Positions 7,328 through 16,999 of a stretch of 64,000 nucleotides of DNA are shown piece after piece (the first letter of the stretch is position 1; each line of letters opens with the position of its first letter). Both the position numbers and the translations under genes were made by a program. A model generated the notes under the pieces. It was not told the DNA's origin. It saw only the letters and a program-made list of their open reading frames with translations, and did not search any database. Origin of the DNA: Bacteroidota bacterium (lineage in GTDB: Bacteria; Bacteroidota; Bacteroidia; Chitinophagales; LD1); the NCBI GenBank assembly GCA_947475165.1, contig CANJLD010000018.1:1-64000 (forward strand), written 5' to 3'.

Positions 7328-10300
7328 ATGATAACCCTAATCGCTAATACCGGTATTCAGTTTTATGATTTTTCCGCCACTGTTGAAAAAGATGCACTAA
7401 AGCACATTAAGTTCAAATATGTTGAGGGAATAGACCATCACCAAATGGAATTTTGGCTAGAGGAACTTATTGAAGTACCTGAGTCAGGAAAATTTGCTAC
7501 AAAGTCCCAACTTATTAAAAAGAAATTTCTAGACTCAGCCGATCGTTTTAAAGAAGACATAGATTTGGCTGAATTGGATCTCTATGATGACGGGGCAGAT
7601 GGCATTTTTGAGATTTCAAATATCAATCAAACATTAAAATGGTTTGGGCAGAAATGGATTCCGCTTCCGTATTTTAAAAACAATAATATTAATAAAGGCA
7701 TTTTTGGACCTACGGATTGGGTGCGGCTTTATTTTAAGCGATTTGACGAAGATAAAATTGAAGGTGTTTTAGCCATTGATACTACCGTAGGCAACAATCC
7801 TTCGTTTACTGTTAGCCCTTACCTCGAAAACAACCCCAATGAGAACAAATTCGATCTTTGTGCAGACGATGATTTTATTCTGAATTATTTTCACAGCTAC
7901 ACGGAATGTCGCTGGGTTAACGACCATATCCGCAAATTTTTTCCTGTAGATGAAGAAGCCTCGCAAACAAAACATATTGCATCTTTTATACACCTAGTAC
8001 GCTTTCTGCGCTCAACAGAAAAACTGCCTACCATTCACCTGCTTTCCGATAAGGCCGGAATAGTAGATGTAGACCTCGTGGTAGATGTTGGCAATTCAAG
8101 AACCTGCGCTTTGTTATTTGAAAACCCGAATGATCAGCGGTTTCATTTCAATAAGGTGAAGAAACTGAAGTTACGCGACCTTTCAGCACCACTAAATGCT
8201 TGCGATGAATCGTTCTCAACTAAGCTTGTTTTTAAAGATGCTGAATTTGGCGCGCTTCAATCACCTATAAATCAAAATAACAAATTTCAATGGCCTAGCC
8301 CAGTGAGGCTAGGTCCGGAAGCGGAGCGGGTTATTAATAGCGAGGATGTAGGGCAACATTTAAATATCGATTCAAGGTCATACAACTCAAGCCCCAAGCG
8401 ATATTTATGGGATACTGACCCAGTAACAACAGACTGGATTTTTCATGAAGATGGTAGTTCAGTACCCAAGACCGTTTATCTTAAAGGAATATCACAACAA
8501 CTTAAAAGTGATGGGACGCTTGCTACCGATAGCGTTTTTGGTAATCATGCCTGGTATTCACGTAGATCGTTAATGACCTTCGTTTACCTAGAAATTTTTA
8601 CTCAGGCCTTATGTCAAATTAACTCAGCTGAGTTCAGAATTTCACATGGCAGCCCTACCAGTAAGCGACGTATTAAGCGCATTATTATATCATGTCCTAC
8701 TGCCATGATTAAGGAAGAGCAAATAGCGCTTCGAAAGTGTGCTGAGGAAGCTATGCAATTGATTAATAACTACTCTTTAACTGCTACCGGCGATGCAGAA
8801 AGTAATGTTGGTTTCGATGAAAAAGCGGAAATTATTCCATCGGTTAAAGACCTAAACATTAAACTGGATTCACTTGAAAACCGTCAGGACTGGAACTATG
8901 ATGAAGCTACAGCCTCGCAGTTGGTTTATATGTATGGGCTTATTTTACATAAATATGACGGAAATCCCGACATAGTATTTAACTTATACGGTAAAAAGAA
9001 TACCACTGATGACGGATCCCAAAGTAACCGTGCGATCGTATTGGGTTCGCTTGATATTGGTGGCGGCACTTCTGATTTAATGATTTGTAAATACAACTAC
9101 AAATACCAGGATGTAACAGAGATTATACCTATGCCGCTGTATTGGGAAAGTTTTAACCTAGCGGGAGACGACCTTCTTAAAAATGTCATACAACGCATAA
9201 TTATTGAAGGTGCTCTGCTTGAGGAAAAGGATAAAGGTTGTACTGGTCAGATAGAAAACCATGCACGAGGCATAGGTACTAATGATATTGCGGGGAAACT
9301 AAACAGCTATTTTGGCCGGGATACGACCCATATAGATTTTTTAGGGCAATTAATGCGTGTGAATTTTGTGAACCAGATAGGAATACCAATTGCGCTGAAA
9401 TATATGGGTATTGCAAACGGCGATATTCATGGAAACGAGCTGCTGATTGAGCATAATTTTAATGACTTCTTTCCGAATGATAAACCCAGTAAGGATTTAC
9501 TTGATCATTTTGAAAAACATTTCAAATTCCGTTTTGAGGATATTAAATGGATACTTTCAACAGCTAAGATAAACAGAATTATTGTCGACACGTTTTCAAA
9601 GTTGATTGACCAAGTGTCACAACTAATGTATATGCATGGTTGCGACTTGGTGATTATAAGTGGACGTCCCACCTCTTTTAATGTATTGGAAAAATTATTT
9701 CTCCGTAATCATGCCGTTGCACCCAACAGGCTGGTTAACCTTAATAATTACTGGGTAGGGCGCTGGTATCCGTTTGCTGATAGCAATGGCTATATTGCCG
9801 ATTCGAAAACGGTAGTAGCTCTTGGCAGCCTTATTGCCTACATGGGTAGTAAACAATATAAACTCGACGGGTTTAGAATTGACACTACTCACTTAAAAAA
9901 CAAGTTGGTTTCTACAGCCGATTATATTGGAGTAATCGATGATTCGTTCCGTATCAGAGTACCATTCATTGATCCAAAGAGAGAAGAAGAAACTATTTCG
10001 GTAATGAATTTGCCTTTCTATATAGGGTTTAAACGCATTGATGCCGAAAATTATCCAGCCCGGAATCTGTATCATTTCCAATTTAATGAAAAATGGTTAA
10101 AGGCCGAATCAGAAAAACATGGGAAGAGCCTCAGCGACCAAATCAATTGGATAGGTCAACTTAAAACACGATTGAGAGGCAGGTTGCCTTTCAAAATTAC
10201 GGTATCACGTGATTATAGTATGGACAAAGAGTTGCTAAAACTGGAAGGAATAGTTGATAAAGACGGAGAAGATGTTACATCTATTTATTTCACCCTTAAA

Positions 10301-10390
10301 CTACAAACGCTAAGCGATGAAAAAGGATATTGGTTCGACTCGGGCGAGTTTACCCTTGCAATTGATAACCGCGTTAGAGCAGGTAACTAA
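7328..10390 (+). CDS. srfB: SrfB-family protein, actin/Hsp70-fold ATPase
   Basis: A 1020-residue protein that matches the virulence factor SrfB family along its whole length. Features I recall from the Salmonella protein are present: the N-terminal ITLIANTGIQFYDF, GPTDWVRLYF, the ISGRP stretch followed by WYPF and SKTVVALGSL, and a C-terminal YWFDSGEF. Two nucleotide-binding motifs of the actin/Hsp70 superfamily are visible: DVGNSRT at residues 253-259 (phosphate 1) and DIGGGTSD at 576-583 (phosphate 2). It should bind ATP and act as a chaperone-like or assembly ATPase in the cytoplasm; the client is unknown. It is the first gene of the block and ends 8 bases before srfC. The ATG at 7328 is chosen because ITLIANTG is the conserved N-terminus. 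Confidence 0.88.
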   Translation: MITLIANTGIQFYDFSATVEKDALKHIKFKYVEGIDHHQMEFWLEELIEVPESGKFATKSQLIKKKFLDSADRFKEDIDLAELDLYDDGADGIFEISNINQTLKWFGQKWIPLPYFKNNNINKGIFGPTDWVRLYFKRFDEDKIEGVLAIDTTVGNNPSFTVSPYLENNPNENKFDLCADDDFILNYFHSYTECRWVNDHIRKFFPVDEEASQTKHIASFIHLVRFLRSTEKLPTIHLLSDKAGIVDVDLVVDVGNSRTCALLFENPNDQRFHFNKVKKLKLRDLSAPLNACDESFSTKLVFKDAEFGALQSPINQNNKFQWPSPVRLGPEAERVINSEDVGQHLNIDSRSYNSSPKRYLWDTDPVTTDWIFHEDGSSVPKTVYLKGISQQLKSDGTLATDSVFGNHAWYSRRSLMTFVYLEIFTQALCQINSAEFRISHGSPTSKRRIKRIIISCPTAMIKEEQIALRKCAEEAMQLINNYSLTATGDAESNVGFDEKAEIIPSVKDLNIKLDSLENRQDWNYDEATASQLVYMYGLILHKYDGNPDIVFNLYGKKNTTDDGSQSNRAIVLGSLDIGGGTSDLMICKYNYKYQDVTEIIPMPLYWESFNLAGDDLLKNVIQRIIIEGALLEEKDKGCTGQIENHARGIGTNDIAGKLNSYFGRDTTHIDFLGQLMRVNFVNQIGIPIALKYMGIANGDIHGNELLIEHNFNDFFPNDKPSKDLLDHFEKHFKFRFEDIKWILSTAKINRIIVDTFSKLIDQVSQLMYMHGCDLVIISGRPTSFNVLEKLFLRNHAVAPNRLVNLNNYWVGRWYPFADSNGYIADSKTVVALGSLIAYMGSKQYKLDGFRIDTTHLKNKLVSTADYIGVIDDSFRIRVPFIDPKREEETISVMNLPFYIGFKRIDAENYPARNLYHFQFNEKWLKAESEKHGKSLSDQINWIGQLKTRLRGRLPFKITVSRDYSMDKELLKLEGIVDKDGEDVTSIYFTLKLQTLSDEKGYWFDSGEFTLAIDNRVRAGN

Positions 10391-10398
10391 TCTAAAGA

Positions 10399-13164
10399 AT
10401 GGAAAATTACAATAAAATATTGGTTGACAGCCTCGCCGAAAAAAGTAAAGACCTCTACTTGGCAATTGACAACGCAGATAAATGGGTCGATGGACATTTA
10501 AAGTTTGAAGAGAAAAAATCTGTTGCCGAAAAAATAAAACAGGCGCGCTGTGATGTGCGCAAAATAAAAGAATCGGTTGATTCAAAACCAGTATTTGCTC
10601 TGTTTGGTGGTAGTCAAGTGGGAAAGTCATATTTGGTAAAAAACCTACTAAGTATAAAAGGTGCGCCACTAATGATTCAGAATGAAAGTACTGCGCATGA
10701 TTTTCTTAAAGAAATTAACCCACAGGGTGGCGGTGCCGAAGCTACCGGTCTTGTAACTAGGTTTACAGCAGACCAACCTGAAATACCTGGTTACTCGGTT
10801 CGTCTTAAATTGCTATCGGTAAAAGATATAGTAATAGTATTTTGCGATTCTTTTTTTTCAGATATAGTGCGGATGGAGAGCTATCCAAATCGCGAGGAAT
10901 TTAAGGCGAACATTGATGAATTAGAAAATTTGTGCAACGGCAAGGGAGCGGCACAAGGTTACCTAACTGAAGATGATATATGGGACATTAAAAATTATTT
11001 CTTTCAAAACTTTAATAAGTTCAGTTACTATGTAGGAGAAATTGAAAATAGCGGCTATTGGAATATGCTGGGCAAAATTGCCGAGAATCTTCCAGTTAAC
11101 CTTTGGCAAAAAGCTTTTTCAATACTTTGGGGGCGCAATGAAACCATAAGCCAAGTCTTTAGTATGCTCGTTGCAGAACTCCAAAAAATAGGTTTTGAAA
11201 AAATTGTACATGTTCCTTTTGAAGGTGTATTACGGGAAGGGAAAAGGCTACTCGATGTAAGACAATTAAGTGGAATTATTGATGACACGGACCAACTAAA
11301 CGTAAGAAAAAGCGATGGCACAACTGTTAAACTAAGTGTAAGTAAGCTAAGTGCACTTACCGCTGAAGTAACGTTGTCGGTACCGGTTGCTGTAACTGAA
11401 GAAAAGGAATTTTTTAAAAATACCGACCTGCTCGATTTTCCAGGTGCCCGAGGTAGATTGCAACTTTTATTTCAAAACATTAATGAAAAATCGGTGGTGC
11501 AAATGTATTTGCGCGGGAAAATATCCTACCTTTTTAATAAATACAGCAGCGACTATGAAATAAACAACCTGCTTTTTTGCCTAAAAGATGAACAAATTGA
11601 AGTCAATGAAATACCATTACTCCTAAACGATTGGATAACAAAGAACATTGGGGAGGATGCTAATGCACGTAATAATCGGATTAAAAATATGGCTACGTCA
11701 CCCTTGTTTGTGGTGTTTACTTTTTTTAACCGACAACTCGCCTACGACTCTACCAATGATGAAAAGGAAGATGTAAGTTACAAATGGGAAAACCGCTTTA
11801 ATACATTCTTTAAAAAACAGATTGTAACTACTAAATTCGATTGGGATGTAAACTGGACTAGCAGCGATGGCGACTTTAAAAATTTTTACTTATTGCGTGA
11901 TTTTAAATATTCAGGTGATACATTTTCTGGATTTGAGAAAGAAGAAACGGAAACTGGAGTAGCACCTCTGCGCCAGCGACATCTTGAAAATTTGAAAAAA
12001 TCGTTTGTGAGTTTTCCTTTTGTTAAAGCGCATTTTAACGAACCCGCAACCGTGTGGCAAGAGGTGGCGGTGCCCAACAAAGATGGCAGTGAGTTAATTT
12101 TGCAAAGCCTTGCGCCAGCTGCCAACAATCTTACCAAAATACGAAACTATGCGGGGCGCTTGGATGAGTATAAAACTGCCCTGAAGATAGTACTAAAAAA
12201 ACAAGTTTTCAATGATGATATTAAAGAGAGGAGAGATGCGGCTTTTCAGTTGGGCAATGATATTTTAGGCGGATTAACGATGCTATTCCGCGACCCTGTT
12301 AGCTTCAGCTTGTTACAAACAAAAATGATGATTAAAGAAACCGATGCCTATAACTTTATTCATGAAAACCTGTTAAAGGCAGCATTTGGAGGAGCCAACG
12401 ATGAAGAGTTTAACCGATATGCCGTTTTCAGATCGCTCTATCCCACTCTTTCAGCTAGACATTCAAAGGAAGAAAACCTCGAAATTTTGCGCCGCAAGCT
12501 CAGTAAAAATTCGATTGAGGGCGTGTTGGAATGGTTAAACGAAAATAAAATTGACCTCGACAGCGCACTAGAGAATAGGGTAAGAACCAGTGCGACGCGC
12601 TTAGTTGATGGCTTAATTGAGCAGTGGAAAATTAAACTGGGCGAAGCAAATTTTACAGATCTTTTTAATAAAGGTCTGAAACACGATACGCACACTAAAT
12701 TAATTACTAACCTTATAATTACCTTTGATTCATTACAACTACGCGAACAACTTATCAGAATATTTGAGCAAAAAACTCGCATGGTAAGTTTGGCACGTGA
12801 CACTGAGGAATACTTGGCTGCCTACTTTACCGGTAATATAAATGATTTTGTTTGCACGTTTGGTTTCAATTTCATGCAGGATGCCCGAAAGTCGGAATTG
12901 ATTGCTATTGGCGAACAATATGATGAAGGTATCAGCAAAAAACTTGTTGAAGAGCAAATGCCGGTAAGCAATGCCGATCTAAAGGTTATTTACGATAGCC
13001 CTTCGCAAACTCAGCCTCTTCACGAAAATTTTATGCTTTACCTCGTTAAAATGCGGCTGGCTTTATTATCGAACTGCGGTTTTAAAAATTATGATATAAA
13101 CGCCAACGATCAGCTTAAAAAAATAATAGACAGCATCGAAAAACTCGATTTCACCCTGAACTAA
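10399..13164 (+). CDS. srfC: SrfC-family protein, dynamin-like P-loop NTPase
   Basis: A 921-residue protein of the SrfC (putative bacterial virulence factor) family. Walker A is GGSQVGKS, residues 70-77. The conserved stretch DFLKEINPQGGGAEATGLVTRF follows at about 100-120, and a DFPG (D346-G349) acts as the DxxG/Walker B motif in the phrase LLDFPGARGR. The rest is long and helical, as in dynamin-like or large GTPase stalks. It probably hydrolyses GTP or ATP and works with SrfB, since the two genes are nearly always adjacent. It lies 8 bases after srfB and 8 bases before the first SrfA-like gene. Direct proof of the nucleotide used is lacking. Confidence 0.87.
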   Translation: MENYNKILVDSLAEKSKDLYLAIDNADKWVDGHLKFEEKKSVAEKIKQARCDVRKIKESVDSKPVFALFGGSQVGKSYLVKNLLSIKGAPLMIQNESTAHDFLKEINPQGGGAEATGLVTRFTADQPEIPGYSVRLKLLSVKDIVIVFCDSFFSDIVRMESYPNREEFKANIDELENLCNGKGAAQGYLTEDDIWDIKNYFFQNFNKFSYYVGEIENSGYWNMLGKIAENLPVNLWQKAFSILWGRNETISQVFSMLVAELQKIGFEKIVHVPFEGVLREGKRLLDVRQLSGIIDDTDQLNVRKSDGTTVKLSVSKLSALTAEVTLSVPVAVTEEKEFFKNTDLLDFPGARGRLQLLFQNINEKSVVQMYLRGKISYLFNKYSSDYEINNLLFCLKDEQIEVNEIPLLLNDWITKNIGEDANARNNRIKNMATSPLFVVFTFFNRQLAYDSTNDEKEDVSYKWENRFNTFFKKQIVTTKFDWDVNWTSSDGDFKNFYLLRDFKYSGDTFSGFEKEETETGVAPLRQRHLENLKKSFVSFPFVKAHFNEPATVWQEVAVPNKDGSELILQSLAPAANNLTKIRNYAGRLDEYKTALKIVLKKQVFNDDIKERRDAAFQLGNDILGGLTMLFRDPVSFSLLQTKMMIKETDAYNFIHENLLKAAFGGANDEEFNRYAVFRSLYPTLSARHSKEENLEILRRKLSKNSIEGVLEWLNENKIDLDSALENRVRTSATRLVDGLIEQWKIKLGEANFTDLFNKGLKHDTHTKLITNLIITFDSLQLREQLIRIFEQKTRMVSLARDTEEYLAAYFTGNINDFVCTFGFNFMQDARKSELIAIGEQYDEGISKKLVEEQMPVSNADLKVIYDSPSQTQPLHENFMLYLVKMRLALLSNCGFKNYDINANDQLKKIIDSIEKLDFTLN

Positions 13165-13172
13165 TAATCGTC

Positions 13173-14042
13173 ATGAAGTTAATTTATACGACCAGTACAA
13201 CCGATTACCAACCAGTATCATTAGAAGGTAATTATTTGTACATGCGCTACGATGCGATTAGTAGTTTTCTTAAGTCACACCTTAAGCAGGATGACCATCT
13301 AGCCCAACCTCAGATTAAAACCAAAGATGACAAAATAGAGTGGTACTCCAATGTTAATGGACAACTTTCAAGGTTAAGCGATTTGACAGCCAGCGAGAGA
13401 GAAAAAATACAGATGGCCTATTGGGCTCACCGCGATTCGGTTAAAAAGGTGGTAGCAAAGTTTGAACGCGGTGGCAAGGAAGAGAGAGACTGGGCTCAAT
13501 TGCTTACCGAGGTATATAACGAGGATAATAATATAGTTCTTAGCGATGGAAATTATTGGGTGGTATTGTGGGGATGGAAATTCAGGAACAAGATGGATTT
13601 ACCACGACCTGATTTCGGGCCAGATTTCAAAGATGATGGTTTGGTTCTGGATACAAATAGTGGAGACGTAAAAAACGATGAAGAATTCACTATCCCAACT
13701 GAGGAAACACCGATACCGCCAAAAGAGGAACCGCCTTTTTTACCAGACAGAAAGCCTGACAATCTGAAAAAGTCTGAAAAGAAACCAGTGATGCTAAGGC
13801 AAGAATTATCACTTGCCGAGCGAATCAAACGATTTTTAAGGTGGCTGGTATACCAATTTTGGTGGCTATTGTTATTAATGCTTTTACTGTTGTTATTACT
13901 TTGTACCCTAAGAGGCTGTCACAGTAGCCCACCTTGTGATAACTGCGGCCAGTTTGAGGAAGCAAGTAAAAGACTTCATAATATTGAAATGCAGCTAAGA
14001 GAACGTTGCAGTCGTGATAGTTTAACGCACGAAACGCATTAA
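13173..14042 (+). CDS. SrfA-like N-terminal domain protein with one membrane segment
   Basis: A 289-residue protein. Residues 1-145 form a domain with IEWYSNVNGQLSRLSDLT and NNIVLSDGNYWVVLWGWKF. The same pattern (D-x-I-x-WY...G, later V-x-x-WGW) occurs in the subtilase at 14725 and, from memory, in enterobacterial SrfA. A Pro/Glu/Lys-rich linker follows (about 165-205), then a single membrane helix (227-246). A short tail with a CDNC motif (about residues 255-258) and a predicted helix lies outside. It is probably a membrane adaptor that holds the SrfB/SrfC machine. The SrfA link is my reading and needs a profile search. Confidence 0.65.
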   Translation: MKLIYTTSTTDYQPVSLEGNYLYMRYDAISSFLKSHLKQDDHLAQPQIKTKDDKIEWYSNVNGQLSRLSDLTASEREKIQMAYWAHRDSVKKVVAKFERGGKEERDWAQLLTEVYNEDNNIVLSDGNYWVVLWGWKFRNKMDLPRPDFGPDFKDDGLVLDTNSGDVKNDEEFTIPTEETPIPPKEEPPFLPDRKPDNLKKSEKKPVMLRQELSLAERIKRFLRWLVYQFWWLLLLMLLLLLLLCTLRGCHSSPPCDNCGQFEEASKRLHNIEMQLRERCSRDSLTHETH

Positions 14043-14052
14043 ATAATATAGC

Positions 14053-14721
14053 ATGGCTTCTAACCCTGGTTCAACTTCTAACAAAAAAAGCAGCATTTAT
14101 AAACCATTGCGCGCGGTTAAATGGTTCTGTTACCGTTATTGGTGGCTAGTCTTGTTGTCGTTTTTGCTATTTCTGTTATTGTTTTTTCTGTTTTGTAACA
14201 ATCGCCACAGCAATATCTCCATAAGATGTGATGCGGAACGGCAAGTGCAACAGCAATTAAATACAATTGACGAGTTGTTGGCTAATTGCTGTGGTTGTCA
14301 ACAGGTGCAAATACCCGATACAACTCACCCTCCTATGGGCACATTAATTGATTCAGGCCTTATTACTATTACGCTATTATGGCAAACGATTGATGACCTT
14401 GATTTAGCCGTTCAGGAACCCTCAGGCAATTTAATATGGTATAAAAATAATAGCATACACTCTGCAAGCGGAGGATTTTTGGACATAGATATGAATCGGG
14501 CCGATCCGTTATCAGAAACCCCTGTAGAACATATTGTTTATAGGAACGAACCTCCTCATGGACGCTATAAAGTTCTCGTGACTTATTACAAAAAAAACAG
14601 CAGTGCAACTAATGTTCCATATGACGTGCACGTAAAAATTGGTAATTCTTACAAATTACTGCATGGATTTCATTCAGTGGCAAGTAAAACCACTACTATA
14701 TATGAATTTGATTACCCTTAA
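14053..14721 (+). CDS. Membrane protein with a YfaP/DUF2135-like beta domain
   Basis: A 222-residue protein with one N-terminal membrane helix (about 30-48). This helix, WWLVLLSFLLFLLLFFLF, is very like that of the preceding gene, suggesting duplication of the anchor. A short helical stretch with paired cysteines follows. Residues 100-220 carry ITLLWQTIDDLDLAVQEPSG, then a GGFLDIDMNR segment and EHIVYRNEPPHGRYKVLV, the pattern of DUF2135/YfaP beta-sandwich domains, usually seen in periplasmic or vWA-linked proteins. It may act as an extracytoplasmic binding module. Gaps to its neighbours are 10 and 3 bases, so it is in the same transcript. Confidence 0.6.
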   Translation: MASNPGSTSNKKSSIYKPLRAVKWFCYRYWWLVLLSFLLFLLLFFLFCNNRHSNISIRCDAERQVQQQLNTIDELLANCCGCQQVQIPDTTHPPMGTLIDSGLITITLLWQTIDDLDLAVQEPSGNLIWYKNNSIHSASGGFLDIDMNRADPLSETPVEHIVYRNEPPHGRYKVLVTYYKKNSSATNVPYDVHVKIGNSYKLLHGFHSVASKTTTIYEFDYP

Positions 14722-14724
14722 TTT

Positions 14725-16863
14725 ATGAACCAATTCTTTAGTTTACCGGTAAACAGTTATAGGGCTATTTCGTTTGGAAACAGTTACTTGTTTCGCCAGT
14801 ACGACTTTATTCAAAGCTTCATAACGCGGAATTTTCCTGCTGACTTCCAGCGGTTGCTGGCAATGCCCTATGAAAACGGTGATGAAATAAAATGGTATAC
14901 GTCCCTAACCGGTGATTTTTTGAAGTTGGAAGACTTTACCGGGTCAGGTAAAGGTGAAATGCTAGAACATTACAATGCTCTGCTATACAAGGCAAAACGT
15001 AAATGCATTGAACTGGAAAATGGTGATGATAGAGATGGTCGCATTTGGGCAAATACTCTTAAAGAAGTTTTTAACTATGATAACAATATTGTTTTTACCA
15101 ACGGCAGCAGGATTGTGCTGGTGTGGGGGTGGACATTTTTCAAACAAGACTTGTACCGTTTACCAGCAGACAGATATCAGCATTTGCTTTATGAGGATGA
15201 TGTGAGTGAACCTGAGAAGGAACAGAAAATAACCGAAACGCCTATTGAGAAAGAAGAAGACTTTGTCTTACCGGTAATTAATCCCCCGAAAAAAGAAGAA
15301 CCTATAGCGCCGGTGTTGGAAAAGCAGAGGGCAGATGGAGTTGAAAAAGAAAAGCCCGAAGAAAAGAAAAAAAATATACTTAAACCGGACACGGAAAAAG
15401 TTGCGGAAGCTGAAGACAAAAAGAAGTTTCTTGCCTATGATTTTTTCAATCCTGCAAAATCAAAATGGCTTTATGGTATTTCGCTATTTCTGCTCTTGCT
15501 GTTGCTGGCTTATTTGCTATACCAAGCAAAAACAATTTTTGCCGATGACATGACAGGCGACCAGCGCAAAGCTAGACTGGTGGAAATATTACCGAAACAA
15601 CCGGGGATGCGAACTATACCTATCGACACATCGAAGTTTATTGATGACGATCGAAGTCATAGTAAAATAATTTCTGATTTGGTAAATGTTGCCCTGATTA
15701 AAAACAGTTCAAAATTTTCAAATCTGATGATCGATATAAAACAAATTTTTCCAGGCCACGATTACCAGATTGTTTACTACGATACACAGATAGCACGGCT
15801 ACAGTTGCATTTCCCAGTTGAGGAACGCGATAATATAAAGGGAAAACTACGTAGTAAATTGCCAGCATACGAAATACTTATATGGGACGAGGCTGTTTTC
15901 CGTACCTCTCGTAGTTTTAACGATCCTCAATTCGGTATAGGTGAAGAAAATTGGTATCACAAAATCGTAAATTCAGAGAAAGCATGGGATGTTACTATTG
16001 GCGATACATCCATTAAAATTGCAATATTGGACGATGGTTTCGATCTTGCGCATATCGATTTAAGCAGTCGAATAACTGCCCGGTACAACGTTGTAATTCA
16101 CAACAGCCAAATAACAAGTGGCGCGGAAAATATGCATGGTACGCACGTAGCAGGTATTGCCCTTGCACAGGCCAATAATCAAACTGGTATTGCAGGCATT
16201 GCTCCCGGCTGTAGTTTTATGCCGGTACAAATAGGAGGAGGTCAAGAGTATTTTGCCATGAGTGATGTAATTGACGGAATACTGTATGCTGTTAAAACCG
16301 GGGCTGATGTTATCAATCTTTCTTTGGGCAGACAGTTTTCGGATATGGCATCAGCTATTCCACCTGGTGAAATTGAAAACCTTATAAAAACGGAAGGCCT
16401 TGATGAGGAAGCATTTTGGGTACAGCTTTTTACTATGGTAAGGCAGAAGAACGTTTTTGTTGTAGTGGCTGCCGGCAATCAGGATTTGCCTATAGGGCTA
16501 GACCCCATGCAACGAAGCACAGATGTTTTAAAAGTAGCCGCAATTGGCGAAAATCAGAAAAAGGCTCAGTTTAGTAATTATTGCAATGGTACTGCGGCCA
16601 GCGAGTGCTTTATAAGTGCCCCAGGTGTAAATATTTACAGTTGTAAACCAGGTAATACATATCAATTTTTAGATGGCACTAGTATGGCTGCTCCTATCGT
16701 AACCGGAGCAGTGGGGCTCATTAAAAGTGTTAATCATAAACTCACTAACCACCAGATTATGCAGATTCTAAACAGTACAGCTATACCTTCATCTGATCCC
16801 GGTCTACCAGCACTAATTCAGATTGATAAAGCTGTTGAAATGGCACGTAGCCAGGTATTATGA
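14725..16863 (+). CDS. Membrane-anchored subtilisin-like protease with SrfA-like N-terminal domain
   Basis: A 712-residue fusion. Residues 1-155 repeat the SrfA-like domain of the 289-residue neighbour (IKWYTSLTGDFLKLEDFT, then NNIVFTNGSRIVLVWGW). A Lys/Glu/Pro-rich linker (about 160-230) leads to one membrane helix (250-270). An inhibitor-like stretch follows (about 320-395), and then a full S8 peptidase domain. The catalytic residues are all present: D436 (ILDDG), H471 (HGTHVAG), N585 (AAGNQ) and S653 (GTSMAAP). The protease should be active and, with a Lys-rich linker before the helix, sits most probably outside the inner membrane. Fusion of the two domains ties proteolysis to the srf machine. 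It is the likely effector or processing enzyme; substrates are unknown. Confidence 0.85.
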   Translation: MNQFFSLPVNSYRAISFGNSYLFRQYDFIQSFITRNFPADFQRLLAMPYENGDEIKWYTSLTGDFLKLEDFTGSGKGEMLEHYNALLYKAKRKCIELENGDDRDGRIWANTLKEVFNYDNNIVFTNGSRIVLVWGWTFFKQDLYRLPADRYQHLLYEDDVSEPEKEQKITETPIEKEEDFVLPVINPPKKEEPIAPVLEKQRADGVEKEKPEEKKKNILKPDTEKVAEAEDKKKFLAYDFFNPAKSKWLYGISLFLLLLLLAYLLYQAKTIFADDMTGDQRKARLVEILPKQPGMRTIPIDTSKFIDDDRSHSKIISDLVNVALIKNSSKFSNLMIDIKQIFPGHDYQIVYYDTQIARLQLHFPVEERDNIKGKLRSKLPAYEILIWDEAVFRTSRSFNDPQFGIGEENWYHKIVNSEKAWDVTIGDTSIKIAILDDGFDLAHIDLSSRITARYNVVIHNSQITSGAENMHGTHVAGIALAQANNQTGIAGIAPGCSFMPVQIGGGQEYFAMSDVIDGILYAVKTGADVINLSLGRQFSDMASAIPPGEIENLIKTEGLDEEAFWVQLFTMVRQKNVFVVVAAGNQDLPIGLDPMQRSTDVLKVAAIGENQKKAQFSNYCNGTAASECFISAPGVNIYSCKPGNTYQFLDGTSMAAPIVTGAVGLIKSVNHKLTNHQIMQILNSTAIPSSDPGLPALIQIDKAVEMARSQVL

Positions 16864-16999
16864 TTTTTGATGATTACTTATATTTTCGTTTGGTGTTATA
16901 AACCACTATTTAAATGGTAAAATGAGCATAATTACTGACTATGTTAATTCTAATTTCTAACGGATTACTTAAACTGAATTTGACTAATAAATATATACT

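Noticed and set aside
9893..10669. Minus-strand frames at the srfB end
   Set aside because: Antisense shadows of srfB and srfC; no features.
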